Below are positions 1-13,400 of a DNA stretch of 64,000 nucleotides, piece after piece. Positions within the stretch are counted from its first letter, which is position 1. The number at the start of each line of letters is the position of its first letter. A program made the translations under genes and the position numbers. Below the pieces are notes generated by a model. The model was not told where the DNA came from and made no database searches. It saw only the letters and a list, made by a program, of their open reading frames with translations. This DNA comes from Adineta vaga (lineage: Eukaryota; Rotifera), in contig CP075495.1 of assembly GCA_021613535.1 (NCBI GenBank), forward strand, positions 11,842,001-11,906,000, written 5' to 3'.

Positions 1-2
1 GT

Positions 3-2360
3 TCATTTGATAGGCCAAGATGGTTTTCACCGGGAATGATATTTTTAAGATTTCTAGCAAAGTCACCACATTTAAAATTGTTAACAGAAGATGAATATGG
101 AAAATTAATGACTGTAATGCCTGTCGCATTGAAAGCATTACGTGGAAATACATTAGATAATCGTGAATTACCGTTAATAAAAGGTAAATTGAAATTTATT
201 AGAAAGATTTTATATATCAGAAAACTAGAAATCAATTAATTACTCTATATTATTCTCTCTTGAAACAGATGTTAGGTTTGTAATTGATCACTTGGATCGA
301 ACTTTCAGTATTGGTAAGAAAGAGATTATCGATATAATATTGTTTGTTTTAATATAACATTTCGAATGAAATATCAAGTTTCAGATGTAAATGAGAATAT
401 GTTGAGATCTACAGAGTTCATGTACTTTACTTGTATAAAAACACTAACAACTGAATCTTGATATTTCTTAAATGTAATTGGTATTGTTTCTATTGATGAT
501 CTGTGACTGGGCTGTGATTATTCTTTCATATTTCCTTACTATTATAATATCATTTCATTCTTTTTCTTTAGCACGTTCAAATAGTGTCTCATCAACATCA
601 GCAATATCTACTCGTCAACGTAATCGATCTAGTACAAGTTCGTCGATTGTCTTGTTTTTTCTTTTATAATTTAATCATCATTGCTTTCTTTGAATCTATC
701 AAGGTGGACATCGACGCATTGATAGTGGTGGTGGTATGAATGAAATATTTCCATTAACATCAATAACTCCTCTTGAACGTATTCAAAATACTATAAAAAA
801 TCGTGAGAATGAACTTGAACAAAAACTTCGTGAACGAAAACAAATTGGTCAAATTTTTGATATTAATAATACAACTACAGCTAGCTCAACATTGGATCCT
901 GGTATATCATTGAAAACACGTAATATTGCTTTTCCATGGCGCCGTGGTACACGTATCGGACAAGGTGGTGCTGGTGTCGCATTTCGTGCCATCAATAGTT
1001 CCAATGGTTCTATTGTTTGTATGAAAGAAATTCAATTATCATCGATCGCATCTCGTTCATTACCAAGTACATATCCAGAAAAATTACGACGTATAGCTGA
1101 AGAAATTGATATGATTATGTCTATAAATCATCCAAATATTGTTCGATATTTTGGTATTGAAAAATATAAGGTAGAAAGGAGATGTTTATTCTTCATTATT
1201 TGTCTGAGAAAGAAAATGATCTTGATGTTATTTAGAGAACAATTTATATTTGTATGGAATATTGCTTATCAACTGTAAATGAATTTTTAAATGATATACG
1301 AGCATTTCAAAATCGTGCTCATAGTCGAAAATCAAATAGTAGTATATGGACAGATTCAAGTGATCAAGATGATGAAATCAATATGGATAATGTTCATATA
1401 GCACCTTCTTTAAATGTTTATGAACTTGTTCGAGGTTTTGTCAAACAACTTTTGCAAGCATTATTAGTTTTACATGAACATTGTATAATTCATTGTGATG
1501 TTAAAGGTGATAATATATTTATTGCAAATGAAAATGGACATTATATTGTGAAATTAGGTGTAAGTTCAATTGAAGATAAAATTAGAAAAGAGTATTGCAA
1601 AAGGTATTTTTGTATATTTAGGATTTTAACTTATCTCATCGATTAGAATTAGAATCACCTTCTGCAGATGCAAGTGATTCTCGAAGTACACAATTTGGAA
1701 CATTATGTAAGATCTATTCATCATTGAACTTTAGAAAAATGTAGTCTTATTTTATAAAAAATGCGAGAGATCAATAACATCAACAATAGAAATTCACTAT
1801 CGAATTTTGAATGTATTTTTCATGACATATCGAGAAGGAAATATTGATTTTTCTATTATACAGTCCCGTTTCATTAGAATAGTATAGTTTAATCTTTTCT
1901 TTCATATTGATTTGATAATTTTACTGTTTCCATAAATTTGCTAGATTTCAAACCACCAGAACCAGAATATGTCTATCAATCTGATATTTGGGCACTTGGT
2001 TGCACAGTTATTGAAATGCTTACCGGCAAAGTAAGGTCCAATGTCTCTTCAATCCAATTCATCAATGATGATAATTTTTTTCAATTTCAGCATCCATGGG
2101 CAAATGTTGTTCGACCGCATGAAGAACGTATTTATATTCAAAATCAATTATTAGCTAAAAAAGGTCCACCTATTCCTGATGAATTGAAAGAACATCATGA
2201 AGCGTATGATTTCATTCAATTATGTTTAACACCAAATCTAAATGAACGACCATTAGCTAAAGCATTACTTGATCATCCATATCCTCGTGTTCGAACAGGT
2301 AAAATTCATTATTAGAAAAAACTTTTTAACTTTCATTTAATTTTCTATTTAGATTCTTAA
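3..2360 (+). CDS. MAP3K4: MAP3K4/MEKK4-like protein kinase, 3' part (5' end cut by window edge)
   Basis: STE-type kinase of the MEKK4 family, which in animals activates MKK-p38/JNK modules. Inferred coding exons: 3-183, 269-313, 385-432, 572-637, 704-1170, 1236-1559, 1622-1706, 1945-2030, 2091-2298, 2353-2360. The first is open from the window edge, so the protein starts upstream. The kinase domain sits in the last six exons: glycine loop GQGGAG, VCMKE lysine, HPNIVRYFG, hinge ICMEYC, then IIHCDVKGDNIF, a DFN in place of DFG, SDIWALGCTVIEMLTGK and a closing NERP. ATP-binding Lys, catalytic Asp and metal-binding Asp are kept, but HRD reads HCD and DFG reads DFN (see findings). If the last splice is not used, translation stops at 2315. 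The family call rests on remembered MEKK4 similarity; exons before 704 are less certain than the kinase exons. Confidence 0.8.
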
Positions 2361-2574
2361 TAGTCAAAGTGATCAATGTACATATTATCTTTTCTTTTCT
2401 TTTCTTTCAAACGATATGTATTTAAACTTTCAGTCACATTTAAAAAAAGTTTTACATTTTCTTTTTTTCTGTTTTATAATGAAGATTAGCGATTTATTTA
2501 TTATTCGAGTTTGTCTTAATAAAACAAAACGTAGGAGAACAATACATGCTCAATAAAAAAAAAGATCTCTCTAG

Positions 2575-3516
2575 ATGTATACTCGTATGTTTCATAAGTG
2601 TTTTGTTCGTTATTTTCATAAAAAGACACCTTTACCGGAACTTGATTTTACTAAACCAGTAAGTGATCGTTTAAAAAAAGTCTCTCAAAAACATCAATCA
2701 TATACAAATGATCAATCATTATTAAAAACTTCAGTTCATGGTCAATGTCTATTTGGTTTATATCCCATTGAATTAGCATTAAAATCTGCACGTCGTCAAT
2801 TCTATCAATTATATCTAAGTAAAACTTCACAAGAAAATCGTCCAATTATTGAAAATATTCAACAATTAGCTAAACAATTATCAATACCAATTCAATATAC
2901 AGATACACATACACTTGATCGTTTATCGTTCGATCGACCACATCAAGGTGTTTGTCTTGATTGTTCACCATTACCTATAGAAAATATTGAACAAATAGAA
3001 ATGAAAATTGATTCAAATCGAATCTTTATTGATTTATGTTTAGTTAAAATACATGATCCAATGAATTTAGGTGCCATTCTTCGCACTGCACATTTCTTTG
3101 GTATTGATAGAATTATTTTAACTCGTGGTACATGTCAACCATCGCCCGTTGCAAGTAAAGCAAGTTCAGGTGCAATGGAATTAATGTCGATTTATTCATG
3201 TAATGATTTACAAACCTATTTAAATAATTTCAAGGAACAACAAAATGTTGCATTCATTTGTGGAACACATAAAGGAAATCTTCCATTACGAACTTTACGT
3301 TTAGATGAAATCAAAAATCGTTGTATAGATTCAAATTTACAACGAATTATTGTATTAATTGGTAATGAACATGAAGGTATTCCCGAAGAAATCAGTGAAC
3401 TTTGTCATTATAATGTTTGTATTCGAGCAAATAAGACAAGTGAAATCTCATCACTAAATGCATCTGTTGCATCTGCACTTTTTCTTTACCATATTTCTGC
3501 TCAAATAAATGAATAA
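2575..3516 (+). CDS. MRM1: Mitochondrial rRNA 2'-O-ribose methyltransferase (SpoU/TrmH family, MRM1-like)
   Basis: Intronless 313-residue protein. MRM1 methylates a ribose 2'-OH of large mitochondrial rRNA using S-adenosylmethionine. The N-terminal substrate-binding domain begins near HGQCLFGLYPIELAL (about residue 55). The knotted SPOUT domain follows with all three family motifs: DPMNLGAILRTAHFFG (motif 1, about residue 160), GNEHEGIPEEI (motif 2, about 263) and SLNASVASALFLY (motif 3, about 295). The basic, acid-poor N-terminus (MYTRMFHKCFVRYFHKK) looks like a mitochondrial presequence and supports the ATG at 2575. Length is close to animal MRM1. It lies 214 bp after the kinase gene on the same strand and is one of the few single-exon genes here. 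Confidence 0.9.
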   Translation: MYTRMFHKCFVRYFHKKTPLPELDFTKPVSDRLKKVSQKHQSYTNDQSLLKTSVHGQCLFGLYPIELALKSARRQFYQLYLSKTSQENRPIIENIQQLAKQLSIPIQYTDTHTLDRLSFDRPHQGVCLDCSPLPIENIEQIEMKIDSNRIFIDLCLVKIHDPMNLGAILRTAHFFGIDRIILTRGTCQPSPVASKASSGAMELMSIYSCNDLQTYLNNFKEQQNVAFICGTHKGNLPLRTLRLDEIKNRCIDSNLQRIIVLIGNEHEGIPEEISELCHYNVCIRANKTSEISSLNASVASALFLYHISAQINE

Positions 3517-6355
3517 AATAGATATCGATTTGATTTTCTTCTTGATAAAAGAATCCATATCCAATCGTCAACCTCTACTGATGTTTCAGTGTCGTCAATG
3601 TTCTTATTCGTGTCAAATCTTTAAAAATATTTTCACCATTTATGCTTATGCATGAAAGCACATCCTGTCGACGTGAAGTTCATACGCCTACAAGATAAAA
3701 CTTTTAGTTCATTTAGTTATAATTCAGCATACTATTTTATTCAAGAATTTTATAAAAATAACCTTCTTTTTTTATCTTAATATAGGTAATAAGGTCTATT
3801 TTTCATCATCGCATGTTAGTATGAATAATTTCAGTGTATTATACAGGAAAAGAAAGTATTTAATTAGATTTTTCTGTGGTTTATAATTAGTTTATCTGAT
3901 CGTCCACACGGCATATTCTGCATACATAAATATTGATTGAAAACGACAAATGCTAGTAATAGAAATTTTCGTATATAGTTGAATTATTTGATAAATTCAA
4001 AGAAATAATTAATAATGCTAAGATATTTATATTCTTTTATACAAAGAAAAAGTTAAAATTATAATAGGTATCATGAAAATTTTCCGATCTTTTCTCTCGT
4101 ATATTGAAAAGTATTTATTTATAGGCATTTGAACTGAATACGTTCAATATAATTAATATTCATTTTCCAGAAGTAATTAAAATTAAGTAATACTGACATT
4201 GATAAAAGTAATAAAAAGTAGATTAAATATTGTCCGTACATATTAATATCAATTCGAACGAATTATATTCGACGTATCTTAGTGATGAAATTTATTGTAA
4301 AAATGTCCTTTTATTTAAACTTATATGTTCTCAGAATATCAAAATGTCAAGTAAATAGGAAAATTGATGTAAATGATCTAAATCGTTTTGTGAGACATTA
4401 AGACTGATTTTGTAGAGAAGAGAAAAATAACGATGTACTCTTATTAAAAGGTTTATACCATTTCAATTGTCATGGAATGTTTTATCATTAATGATTTTTG
4501 GCCTTTTCAGTCGTAGACATATTACTCTAGTATCGTTGACATTTCCTTTTTCCGTTTTCTTTTCACTACATCTATAGATGATTTCTACATAGGCGAAAAT
4601 ATGCTTTATCGAATGTTTCTTTGCCGTAAATAATCCTTTTTAACTTACCTTTCAACGTACTATTCAAACGTTTGCAATTATTTCCAAGGAAAATGTCTCA
4701 TAGCAATATTGTCATTATTCTTCGTTGAAAATCATAAATGAAAGTAAGTAGAATATTTACATTAGATGAATAATATCTGGTCACGATTTTTATTAGTTTA
4801 TTAATCATTGAAATAAATAGTTCTTTATTTGTCTTCGATTTATTTTAGAAGTAGAAAAAAATAAATAAAGTTTATTATTAAAAATGAATGTTTCTCCCCG
4901 AAGAAATCAACAGTATGATAATGAGATGCATATAGTTTCTCCAGTGTTTTTAGTGAGAATAATTACAAATCAAGTAAACAAGTTCTTAGAAATGTTCCTT
5001 AGAATAAACTGGAACTCTAAACTAACATTCAAGAATTTATTTACATAATAGAATCTTGTAAAAACAAAACATATGACATTTCTAATTCATACTATATACG
5101 CAATCATGGGGGCATTTTTTTGTTAGTTAGAATGAAATAGTCTATTAAATATGTTTATATATGCATTGAAAAAACTAACGTGATTAAGTAAGCAAAAATT
5201 TCTTATTTTAATGTTCTATTCAATTATATATATATAATAATTAGAAGAATCTCATACTTTATTTGATACTCGACGATATGTTTAAGTATGAATAGAATTC
5301 TTCGTGTTAAAAAATAATTTGAAATTTTATTTTCATTTGGATAAGAACTGTTTATTATCAATTAAGAAACAAACAAATAGAACTGATAAAGCTATTTATC
5401 TCTGATCAGACAAGTAACAGATCATTTCATGGAGAAATCATGTTTGTTATTGAATATTTTTGCTTATATCATTAAAAGAATCAGACGACATGAGTTAGCT
5501 ATTATATTAAGCATCATTTAACTGTTTATGTTCTATTATCACGGATAGCTAATAAGCAGAATAAGTATTTTGAGTAAAGAAAGAGATTAAAGAAAACCAA
5601 TTAGGATTAGTAGCTTTGTTTAATCAGATCGAACTGCCAATAAACATAAGAAACGACAGACAGTATTACAATCTATTTATATTCATAATTAAAAAGTAAA
5701 ATTTTTTCAAACGATTGTTACTTTTGTTTTCTCTACGTTTATTACATCGTAAATAGAAATACGTATGTTATTATTTTTATATATTGCTGTTTGCTAGTGT
5801 TCCTTTAAAAACAAAATTATATATGAAGTGTGTTTTCTTTCTTTCTTGAAAATAGAAAAGAAAGGAAAGGTTAAATCGACTAAAGACAATAGAGAAGAAA
5901 ATCCGGTGACACACGGCAAACTCGTTTGTCAGTCTTGCTATGTTTTGTGCATGTAGATCTTCTGAAATGAAATTGCTTTTTTCGTATCAAATTTATTATG
6001 ATTGATTATTGTAGCGTCTGATGATTACGAAGACGAAGAAAAAGGCTTTCTTTTCTCTTTATTTCCGAACTAAGAAACATTCTTTTAGCTTCTTTTCTCC
6101 TTTAATAAAAATATATTTAGCACGTTCTAACTTTCGTTAGTAAATAAGAATAGAATGTCAAAGAATATCTCATTATTTTCTCTTTTTCTCTCCATCACTC
6201 AAATACATATATTCCGAATAACAATTCATCATTGTCGAAAGACTATTAGCGTTAGATATATAGATTTGTATACTTCATATGCTCGTCTCAAGCCCAAAAG
6301 CCTCTTTTTAGATATTCTTCTTGATAGAGTGAGTGACGTCGAGAATTTCTAATAT
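3517..6355. other. Non-coding spacer, no gene seen
   Basis: About 2.8 kb of AT-rich sequence after MRM1. No reading frame has recognisable similarity and I found no chain of exons with matching phases. A 65-codon frame at 6155-6352 is low-complexity and I do not support it. It may hold the promoter and 5' exons of the small gene at 6356. Confidence 0.5.
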
Positions 6356-6881
6356 ATGAACATCTTTATTCTTCTAGAAGATAAAACTATTAGTCGCTTC
6401 GATGAAATAGTTAATGTCTTTAGAGAAAACTTTGTCGGTATGTGCTAATTTAGTTTTCACGACTAACGACGTGTCGATTGACATTACCCAATACATTATG
6501 ACATTATTACTTTTGTATTTCAATCGAGCATCGATTAATTTCGTGTAGCATGTTTTACATTTTATTAATTTCTATAGTTAGAACAGCATCAATCTATGTT
6601 ATTTTTTTTTTCGATAAAAGATAAAGAACTTCTTCTCATCTTTAAAATGTTTCATTTCAGAGTCTTCATCAGTACAGAAAATGAATAATTATTATGGAAA
6701 TCAGCAGAATCATGAGATAATCATGTACCTAACAGATTTAGCAACGACAAAAAGCAGAATAGAAAGCCTTTATGTCTATACATCAATGAGACTCGAAAAG
6801 CACTCGCTTAATGACATTAGAGTCATTTCTATGATAAAAGAGCAAATTGATGAATTAGAAGAACATACTGCGATAAGTTAA
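6356..6881 (+). CDS. Hypothetical small helical protein, two exons
   Basis: Not recognised with confidence. Exons 6356-6437 and 6661-6881 join in phase (codon g|ag) through a GTATGT donor and a TTTCAG acceptor to give about 100 residues. The product is charged and predicted largely helical, ending in an acidic stretch (QIDELEEH). The arrangement (helix, linker with QQNHE, long helix, then LND) loosely recalls Mediator subunit MED22, but the match is too weak to name. The start ATG at 6356 lies two codons after a stop, so an upstream exon joining at the CTTCTAG near 6380 is possible. Support is splice-site quality plus phase agreement only. Confidence 0.35.
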
Positions 6882-7705
6882 TCGAAACCGGATGATTGAA
6901 TAGTTTATCAGTGATGTTTTTTTTTCTTACTGAATCGTATATACCTTCTGTCTATTATTAAGCTTTTATAAGTCATACCCGATTAGTATACATGCAGCTG
7001 CAAGATGCTCGTCATTTATTATCAATCATATTTCCTTTTATGTTCTTTCTTTTTTTTTACGTTATCGTTGATATTCGATTTCTATCTTCCTTCCTTCTGT
7101 ATGGCATTCAAATTAGAATCGAATCGAAGTATAAATAACAACTCATAGATGATAACATATTTTTTTTAGTTTCTAATCAGTTAGAAACGTGCATTTATAA
7201 ACGTCAGCTGTCATTAGTATCTAGTTTTATTTTGTTTCTCATTTATTGACAACTAATAATTCAACATCAGTGTTGTCATTTAATAACAAATAAGTCTGTT
7301 TTTTGTTTTCTCAAAAATTATAAACGAATGATAATTATATAGACATCGTTTGAACTTCTCTTCTCTTCTGTTAGTATTCATTATCAATGACAGAAATTAT
7401 ATGGAACCTGGTAATAAGATTTGCTAACCGATTCTAGTTTTCTTTGAAGCTTTTCTCGGATAAAAATAAAATTTAAATGAACAAACTATATTAAGATTGT
7501 CTGTTTGTATACTTAGTTTGTCAAATAATTTTAACTAAACTAATTTATTTAGTCTTATCTCTATTCTTTATAATGAGATGAAATATGACACAAATGAGCA
7601 TAACTATAATTATATTTATATCGTTGTTATATGTGTGTTTTTTTCTCTAGATTTTCTTATTATTTTCATCGATTAAGTTTTTCACTTTGTTCAATTGACA
7701 AATCG
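6882..7705. other. Spacer before GPCR gene
   Basis: AT-rich, with no gene seen. A pyrimidine-rich CTCTAG at about 7645-7650 lies 56 bp before the GPCR start at 7706 and could be a 3' splice site (cis or spliced-leader). The frame upstream of 7706 is open to an ATG at 7631, so the exact GPCR start is uncertain. Confidence 0.4.
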
Positions 7706-9337
7706 ATGGCATTTGATTTAGTAAATAATACTGATTGTATAAATGATGATCAATCAACACGATTATTTCCGCCAGTTAAATTACGATTTTCACCAACTAC
7801 AACAATATTAGTCTATGCGGCGTATCTATTACCATTTTGTTTCGGTGTATTTGGAAATATTAGTGTTTGTTTAATATTTTTTCAACAGAAAAAATTACGT
7901 TCAATTACGAATACATTCTTAATGAATCTTTGTAAGTTTAGTGATAGTAAATGTCAATTTTTTTGAAATTATTTTTGAAATATTTCAGGTTTAAATGATT
8001 TAATTGTTCTTTGCGTATCAACTCCTATGACATTATCATCTGCTTTACTTGAATATTGGATATTTGGTGGATTTCTTTGTAAATTTCTTAATTTTACTCC
8101 AACATTAACAGCTTTAGTATCAACATTTACTGTTGCTGTTATTGCTGTTGAGCGTTGGTTATTCATTGTTAATAAAAAGAAATTTGATCGACGTTGTACA
8201 ATTCTCATCCTAATTTTACTATGGATTGTATCAATTGCAATTGCTATTCCCGACTTTATTTCTCGAAGTATACTTGCATTTGATGCTCCACCGGAATCAT
8301 TTCCAATAATGTCAAAGAATTCATCAGAAATAGCTTCATTCAGACTACCATGTCATCCAAAAAAAGTTTATTATTGCGTATTAAAACCTGATTTACGTAC
8401 ACGAATATTTTCTTATATTGTTATTACTGTACAATATTTGGTGCCATTCTTATTTGTATCAATTAGTTGTTATTCAATTAGTCGATTTCTTAAACGACGA
8501 ATGAAACAAATGCGTGTATATCAAACTCCTCGTTCAACAAATACTTCTGACAATATGAATAATAAGAATAATAGACGAAAGAAACATTCTCAACGTCAAA
8601 CATCAGAAGAAATAGTTGAACATGAATCTACTAGTTGTGATGAAATACCTGTCACAATCGTTACTAATGATCATAAATCGAATAATTTATTAACACGTTT
8701 TCGTCATAAATTTCAAACTCGTGATAATTATCAAGATTCTATTATTATAGACAATCAAAATTCTCGTTCATCTTCTTTTGCCGGAACAATACTTATGCCA
8801 AATGTTAAAAGTCAATCACACAGTGAAAGACGTTTTCGTCGGAGCAAGAAATTACTCATTTGTGTTGCGGCTCTTTTTACTATTTCATGGTTACCATTAA
8901 CTATTATACAAATCTATTTAGAGCATATCGGTCAAGCTGAAAATGAAGAATCTGTCACCGTTTATGCTTATTTAATACCTGCTTATTTAATTTCATCACT
9001 ATCAGCTTGGATGAATCCTGTTATATATAATTATATCAATCGTAGTTTCCGTCGAGAATTTTACGCGCTTTATCCTTGTTGTTGCAAAATGAGATGCTCG
9101 TCATCATCAGCAGCAGCATCAACAACAACAACATTTTTACCAACTGGTACATCTCGAGCAGAGTTATCATCGGTTATACCAAGTAGATTAGAAAGACAAC
9201 AATTGAAAGATATCGATGACGAAACTAGCGTCATAGAACCATATAGAACAAGTAAATTAAGTACGCGTTTTGTAACTTTTGCCGATGTAGACAACAAAAC
9301 AAGATCATCTTTGATGATGATTAATGAACATAATTGA
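7706..9337 (+). CDS. Class A (rhodopsin-like) GPCR, peptide-receptor type
   Basis: Exons 7706-7931 and 7989-9337 (split within codon t|gt) give 524 residues. Seven membrane segments are readable. TM1 carries GNISVCLIFF, TM2 follows NLCLNDLIVL, and TM3 ends in AVERW in place of DRY. Extracellular cysteines GGFLC and LPCHPKKVYYC can form the usual disulfide. TM5 holds VPFLFVSISCYSI, TM6 has ISWLPLTII and TM7 has AWMNPVIYNYINRSFRREF. The third intracellular loop is very long (about 120 residues, Ser/Thr/Asn-rich), followed by a C-terminal tail with poly-Ser/Ala/Thr and CCC, possible palmitoylation sites. The pattern fits neuropeptide receptors (tachykinin/NPY/orexin-like group); the ligand cannot be told. 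An in-frame ATG at 7631 would add 25 residues. Confidence 0.85.
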
Positions 9338-10458
9338 TTATTTTTTTATGTGAAAATATTGTACTAATAAAAGTCAAAGTATTTTTTAAGATAGCATAGT
9401 TAATAAACAAATGAATGAACATATCGATATTATTAATAAAGGAAATCAAATGTGATTTTTAAGTGAAGTTGTCAATTATAAGTTCCTGGGCGTATGAAAT
9501 GCAACAAGTTTTATTGAAGCTTTTTTCAAATAATTTAATAATCAAAATATTAAAAATAGCATAAGTCGTTAAGTGCATTGTTGAATTAGTATGATAAACA
9601 CATTCTTTTCTTATAAAATTTTGTAGACAAAGCACAGGTAGGTGGTGGATATAAAAGTTTCTAGATTCATTCTTATATTAGTATCTATCAGCATTTCGTT
9701 ATTTAAATAGATAACCTTCTAAATCTATTCTAGCGAACTAAATACAAAGTTTGGATGAGTACCACACATATTCTAAACATTGACTCCAACCATCATCTTC
9801 AAAAAACGAAATTTTAATAAAGTTGTGACAGTATAGTATTACACATCATCTGTAATAAGTTGCGAAAAAAATCTCAGGATTTCGAAATTACCATTATCAA
9901 AATATTTCCTTAAATCAACTGACATATACAGGAAATCAATTATACATTAGATTATAGCGACATCAATGTCAACTGAGAGTTAGTTTTATCTTCCTTATTT
10001 TTCTAATCTTATGAAATTCGAATTTAACACTTTGATTATCTATACGGAAAAAATATTTCTCTGCGAGGTCTAGAATATATCATAATTATTCATTTTCTTT
10101 GGTTCTAATAGTGAAAATATTCGTCCAATCATATGCATCTATCATGATCCATAGTTTATCCACATATAGATAAAATGCGCACCTGATGTAAATGCCTACG
10201 CTTATAGTAAATAAACAAAATCAAAACTAAAGAAGTTAATCTCACGTGTTCGTATCTCTCTACTGTTCTCTGCCAATGTCTGACGACGATCAGTTTTATA
10301 TATTAGAATTGCGTAAAAAATGAAGAATTTCGTAATATTCTAACGTCATTTCCTTTTCTAATCAAAAATTTTCAAATCAGAACTCTTCTTTCTTTTCTTA
10401 CATTGTTTCATTTTCTCTGTTCTTTTGTTCTTAGAATAAAACTAGAATTCGAGGCATT
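9338..10458. other. Spacer between GPCR and LARP1
   Basis: About 1.1 kb of AT-rich sequence, no gene seen. AATAAA-like polyadenylation signals follow the GPCR stop (for example ACTAATAAAAG near 9363). The last 50 bp before LARP1 are strongly pyrimidine-rich. Confidence 0.5.
10411..10434 (+). promoter_or_regulatory. Strong 3' splice-like site 24 bp upstream of LARP1 start
   Basis: A long pyrimidine tract ends in GTTCTTAG, followed by AATAAAACTAG and then the LARP1 ATG at 10459. Either a 5'-UTR intron or a spliced-leader trans-splice acceptor would look like this. Confidence 0.4.
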
Positions 10459-13400
10459 ATGCCAAACGAAACAGCTACATCAAATATAACCAGCTGTTCA
10501 GCTTGGCAACAATCTTCAACAACAAATTCCAATAATACTTCTACAGATACACCATTAGACACTGCTCTTTTACCAGTAAGAAAGAATTGAAGAGAAAAAA
10601 AAATTATTTCATTATTATAATTATGATGTTTTCTTTCGTTCAATAGCCGAAAGATTGGCCAAGTCTTGCTGAAGCAACTGTAGAATCAACGGTGGCAACT
10701 AATGAACAGACTGTATCGAATGAAAATGGAACAGGAACATCTCAACCGAATACACCTCGAACACGGAAAAAGAAGGGTAAACAAAAATGGTTACCACTTC
10801 CATTAGAACAGCAAGAAGACAATGATGAAAATGGAACATCAACTACAATCAATGCTCAAAACGGTGCTACTCGTCAAGCAACATCGACAAAAACAGCAAC
10901 ATCAAAAGGAAGTCGGGGTAATCGAAGTTCACGTGGAGGACGTGGGGGTAGTCGAAATCGTGCACGTAGTCTTGATGGTGCTGCACCAAAGAAAAGTCGA
11001 AAAAATCGTGCTGCTGCTGCTGCAGCAACAGCGGCAGCTGCGGCTGCCTATCAACAAACCTATGATGCATATCAGGATTATTATTCATATTATTGTATGT
11101 AAAACGTTTTCAATTTAAAATGAAGGGAATTGAAAAAAAATCTTGTTCGATTTCTTTAGATTATGAATCAGCAGAACAAAGTGGTGTTAATGGAGCTCCA
11201 TGGCATGTTGATAAGCATGGTAAACGAAAAAAGAAAACTGAAGGACCTCTAGGAATGGATCCAAATGCAGAAGTTCAAGGTAAAATAGATAAATAATCAA
11301 TTTTCTTGTCAATTCGATCAGTTAAATAAAATATCTTTCTTTCTTTCTTATCGGTTTAGATATAACCGGCGCTAATAATTCTCATGAATCAGCTATTAAA
11401 CGTGATGTGCATAATTTTATTTTCGATGATGAAGCTGTTGTAGTGGATGACTGTTCTTTTGTACTGCCATATATAGAAGGTGCTTATTATTATCAATCGA
11501 CAACACCACCACCAGCTACTGATATACCTTTAACTAATAATGATGGTACTACTGATGAATATACAATTCCACTAGTACCTGCTTATACTGAGCAACAATT
11601 AAAAGAACTTCTTCGACGTCAAGTGTAAATAATATTAGAAAACTGATCGATGAATTCTAAATTTTCTTCTCTATTTCTAGTGAATATTATTTTAGTAACG
11701 AAAATCTTGAAGCAGATATTTTTCTTCGCCAACAAATGACTAAAGATGGTTATGTTCCGTTATCATTGATTGCAAGTTTTAATCGAGTCCAAACATTATG
11801 TGATGATATTAATTTTATAGCTGAAGTATGTTTGTTTAATAAACGTTTTTATTGATTTTTATATTAAAAAAAAACAACTTTTCTTTTCAGGCTGTAAAAG
11901 ATAGTCTTATTGTTGAATTGAATGATAAATGTATGGTACGTTGTCGAACTGAATCAACACGATGGCCACTTATTATGGATGTTAGTAATCATTTAACAGC
12001 ACTTAATCCAGATGTACCTGATTTTCAACCCGGTAAAATATGGAAGAATGAGAATGAAAGTGAGTAAATTGTGCGAAGAAAAACGATATTATTTTATTGT
12101 AATCTATTTTCTTTGAAAATAGACAGTAGAATGCTGAATGGATTAGATGATGAATCACATATGTTAGAGAAGGGAAGATCAACAGCGAATGAAGTTGATT
12201 GGAGTCATGTACCAACGAAACGAAAAAAACCAATTAAAAGAAAGGTTTGATCATAAAAAAACGTTTTTTTTGACTAATAATCATAATCAAATAATATTTT
12301 TATTCAGGAGAAAAAAGATCAACAACAACAACAACAACAACAACAATCTCAAACAAGTCCACAGCAACAACAACAACAACAACAAAATACTCATTCGGAT
12401 AATCGTGAAGAATTAGACTTCAAATTTGATGAAGAATTACCTAGTACACAAACAAATAATAATACAAACAATACATTATCATCTTATCTTCCATCATCAT
12501 TTTTTCCACAGAACCGACAAAATCGACATCGTACAACATCGTTAACGCTCGATTTAAATGACGAAGCAGAAAAAGATGAGTCTGATTTTGAATTAGATGA
12601 TGATGATATTGATAAGATTCTTATTATTACACCAACACCACCATCGAATCGTAAACAACATCCAAAAAATCATGATCGTACTGGTGAATATACACCACGA
12701 GCACGCATGACTGCAGAAATAGCAAAAATCATTGACGATGGTCTAAGATGGTATGAAGAAGAATTATGGCACGATCGACCAACTGCAACAACAACAAGTG
12801 CAGTACGTTTACATTCAGCAGTTTTCTAATAGAGATTTCGAATTTTTGTTTTCTAGAATGATAAAACAGTGAAATTAATTAGTCAAGAAGAAATGGATGT
12901 AGTACGTAAAGCATCAAGTCAATCTCAATCAACGAGTGAAAGAAAAATCAGTGCCAGTGATGAAGATGATGATGATGAAAATAATCAAATCTCTCGAGCA
13001 CAAGACGATAAAGGTAATTCTATATTGTGCTTATTTAGATGAAAACTATCGTAACCTTTTTTGTTTTTCTAGAAAATAAGCAATCAACCACGACGACAAA
13101 TGAAAAACTACTTCGTAGTCCTGCTATTAGTATTGTTCGTTCCACTAATCGTGCACCACCACAAGTTGAACCATTTTATCGTCCAAAACATCTTCCAGTT
13201 TCAAATCAACAGCAACAACAACAACAACAACACAATTTATTAGAACCATTAACGAATGATTTTATATCACATTCATTACCTAATAATACAAATACCGATG
13301 TTTCAATAGCTACTAAACCAGTAACAACAGCTACAATTGATAAAAAACAACGTTCGCAAGCATCGAACGATTACCCAGAAGAACCACGAACACCACATTC

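Noticed and set aside
6155-6352. 65-codon plus-strand frame
   Set aside because: Low-complexity, no similarity, and no phase-compatible link to the small gene that starts at 6356.
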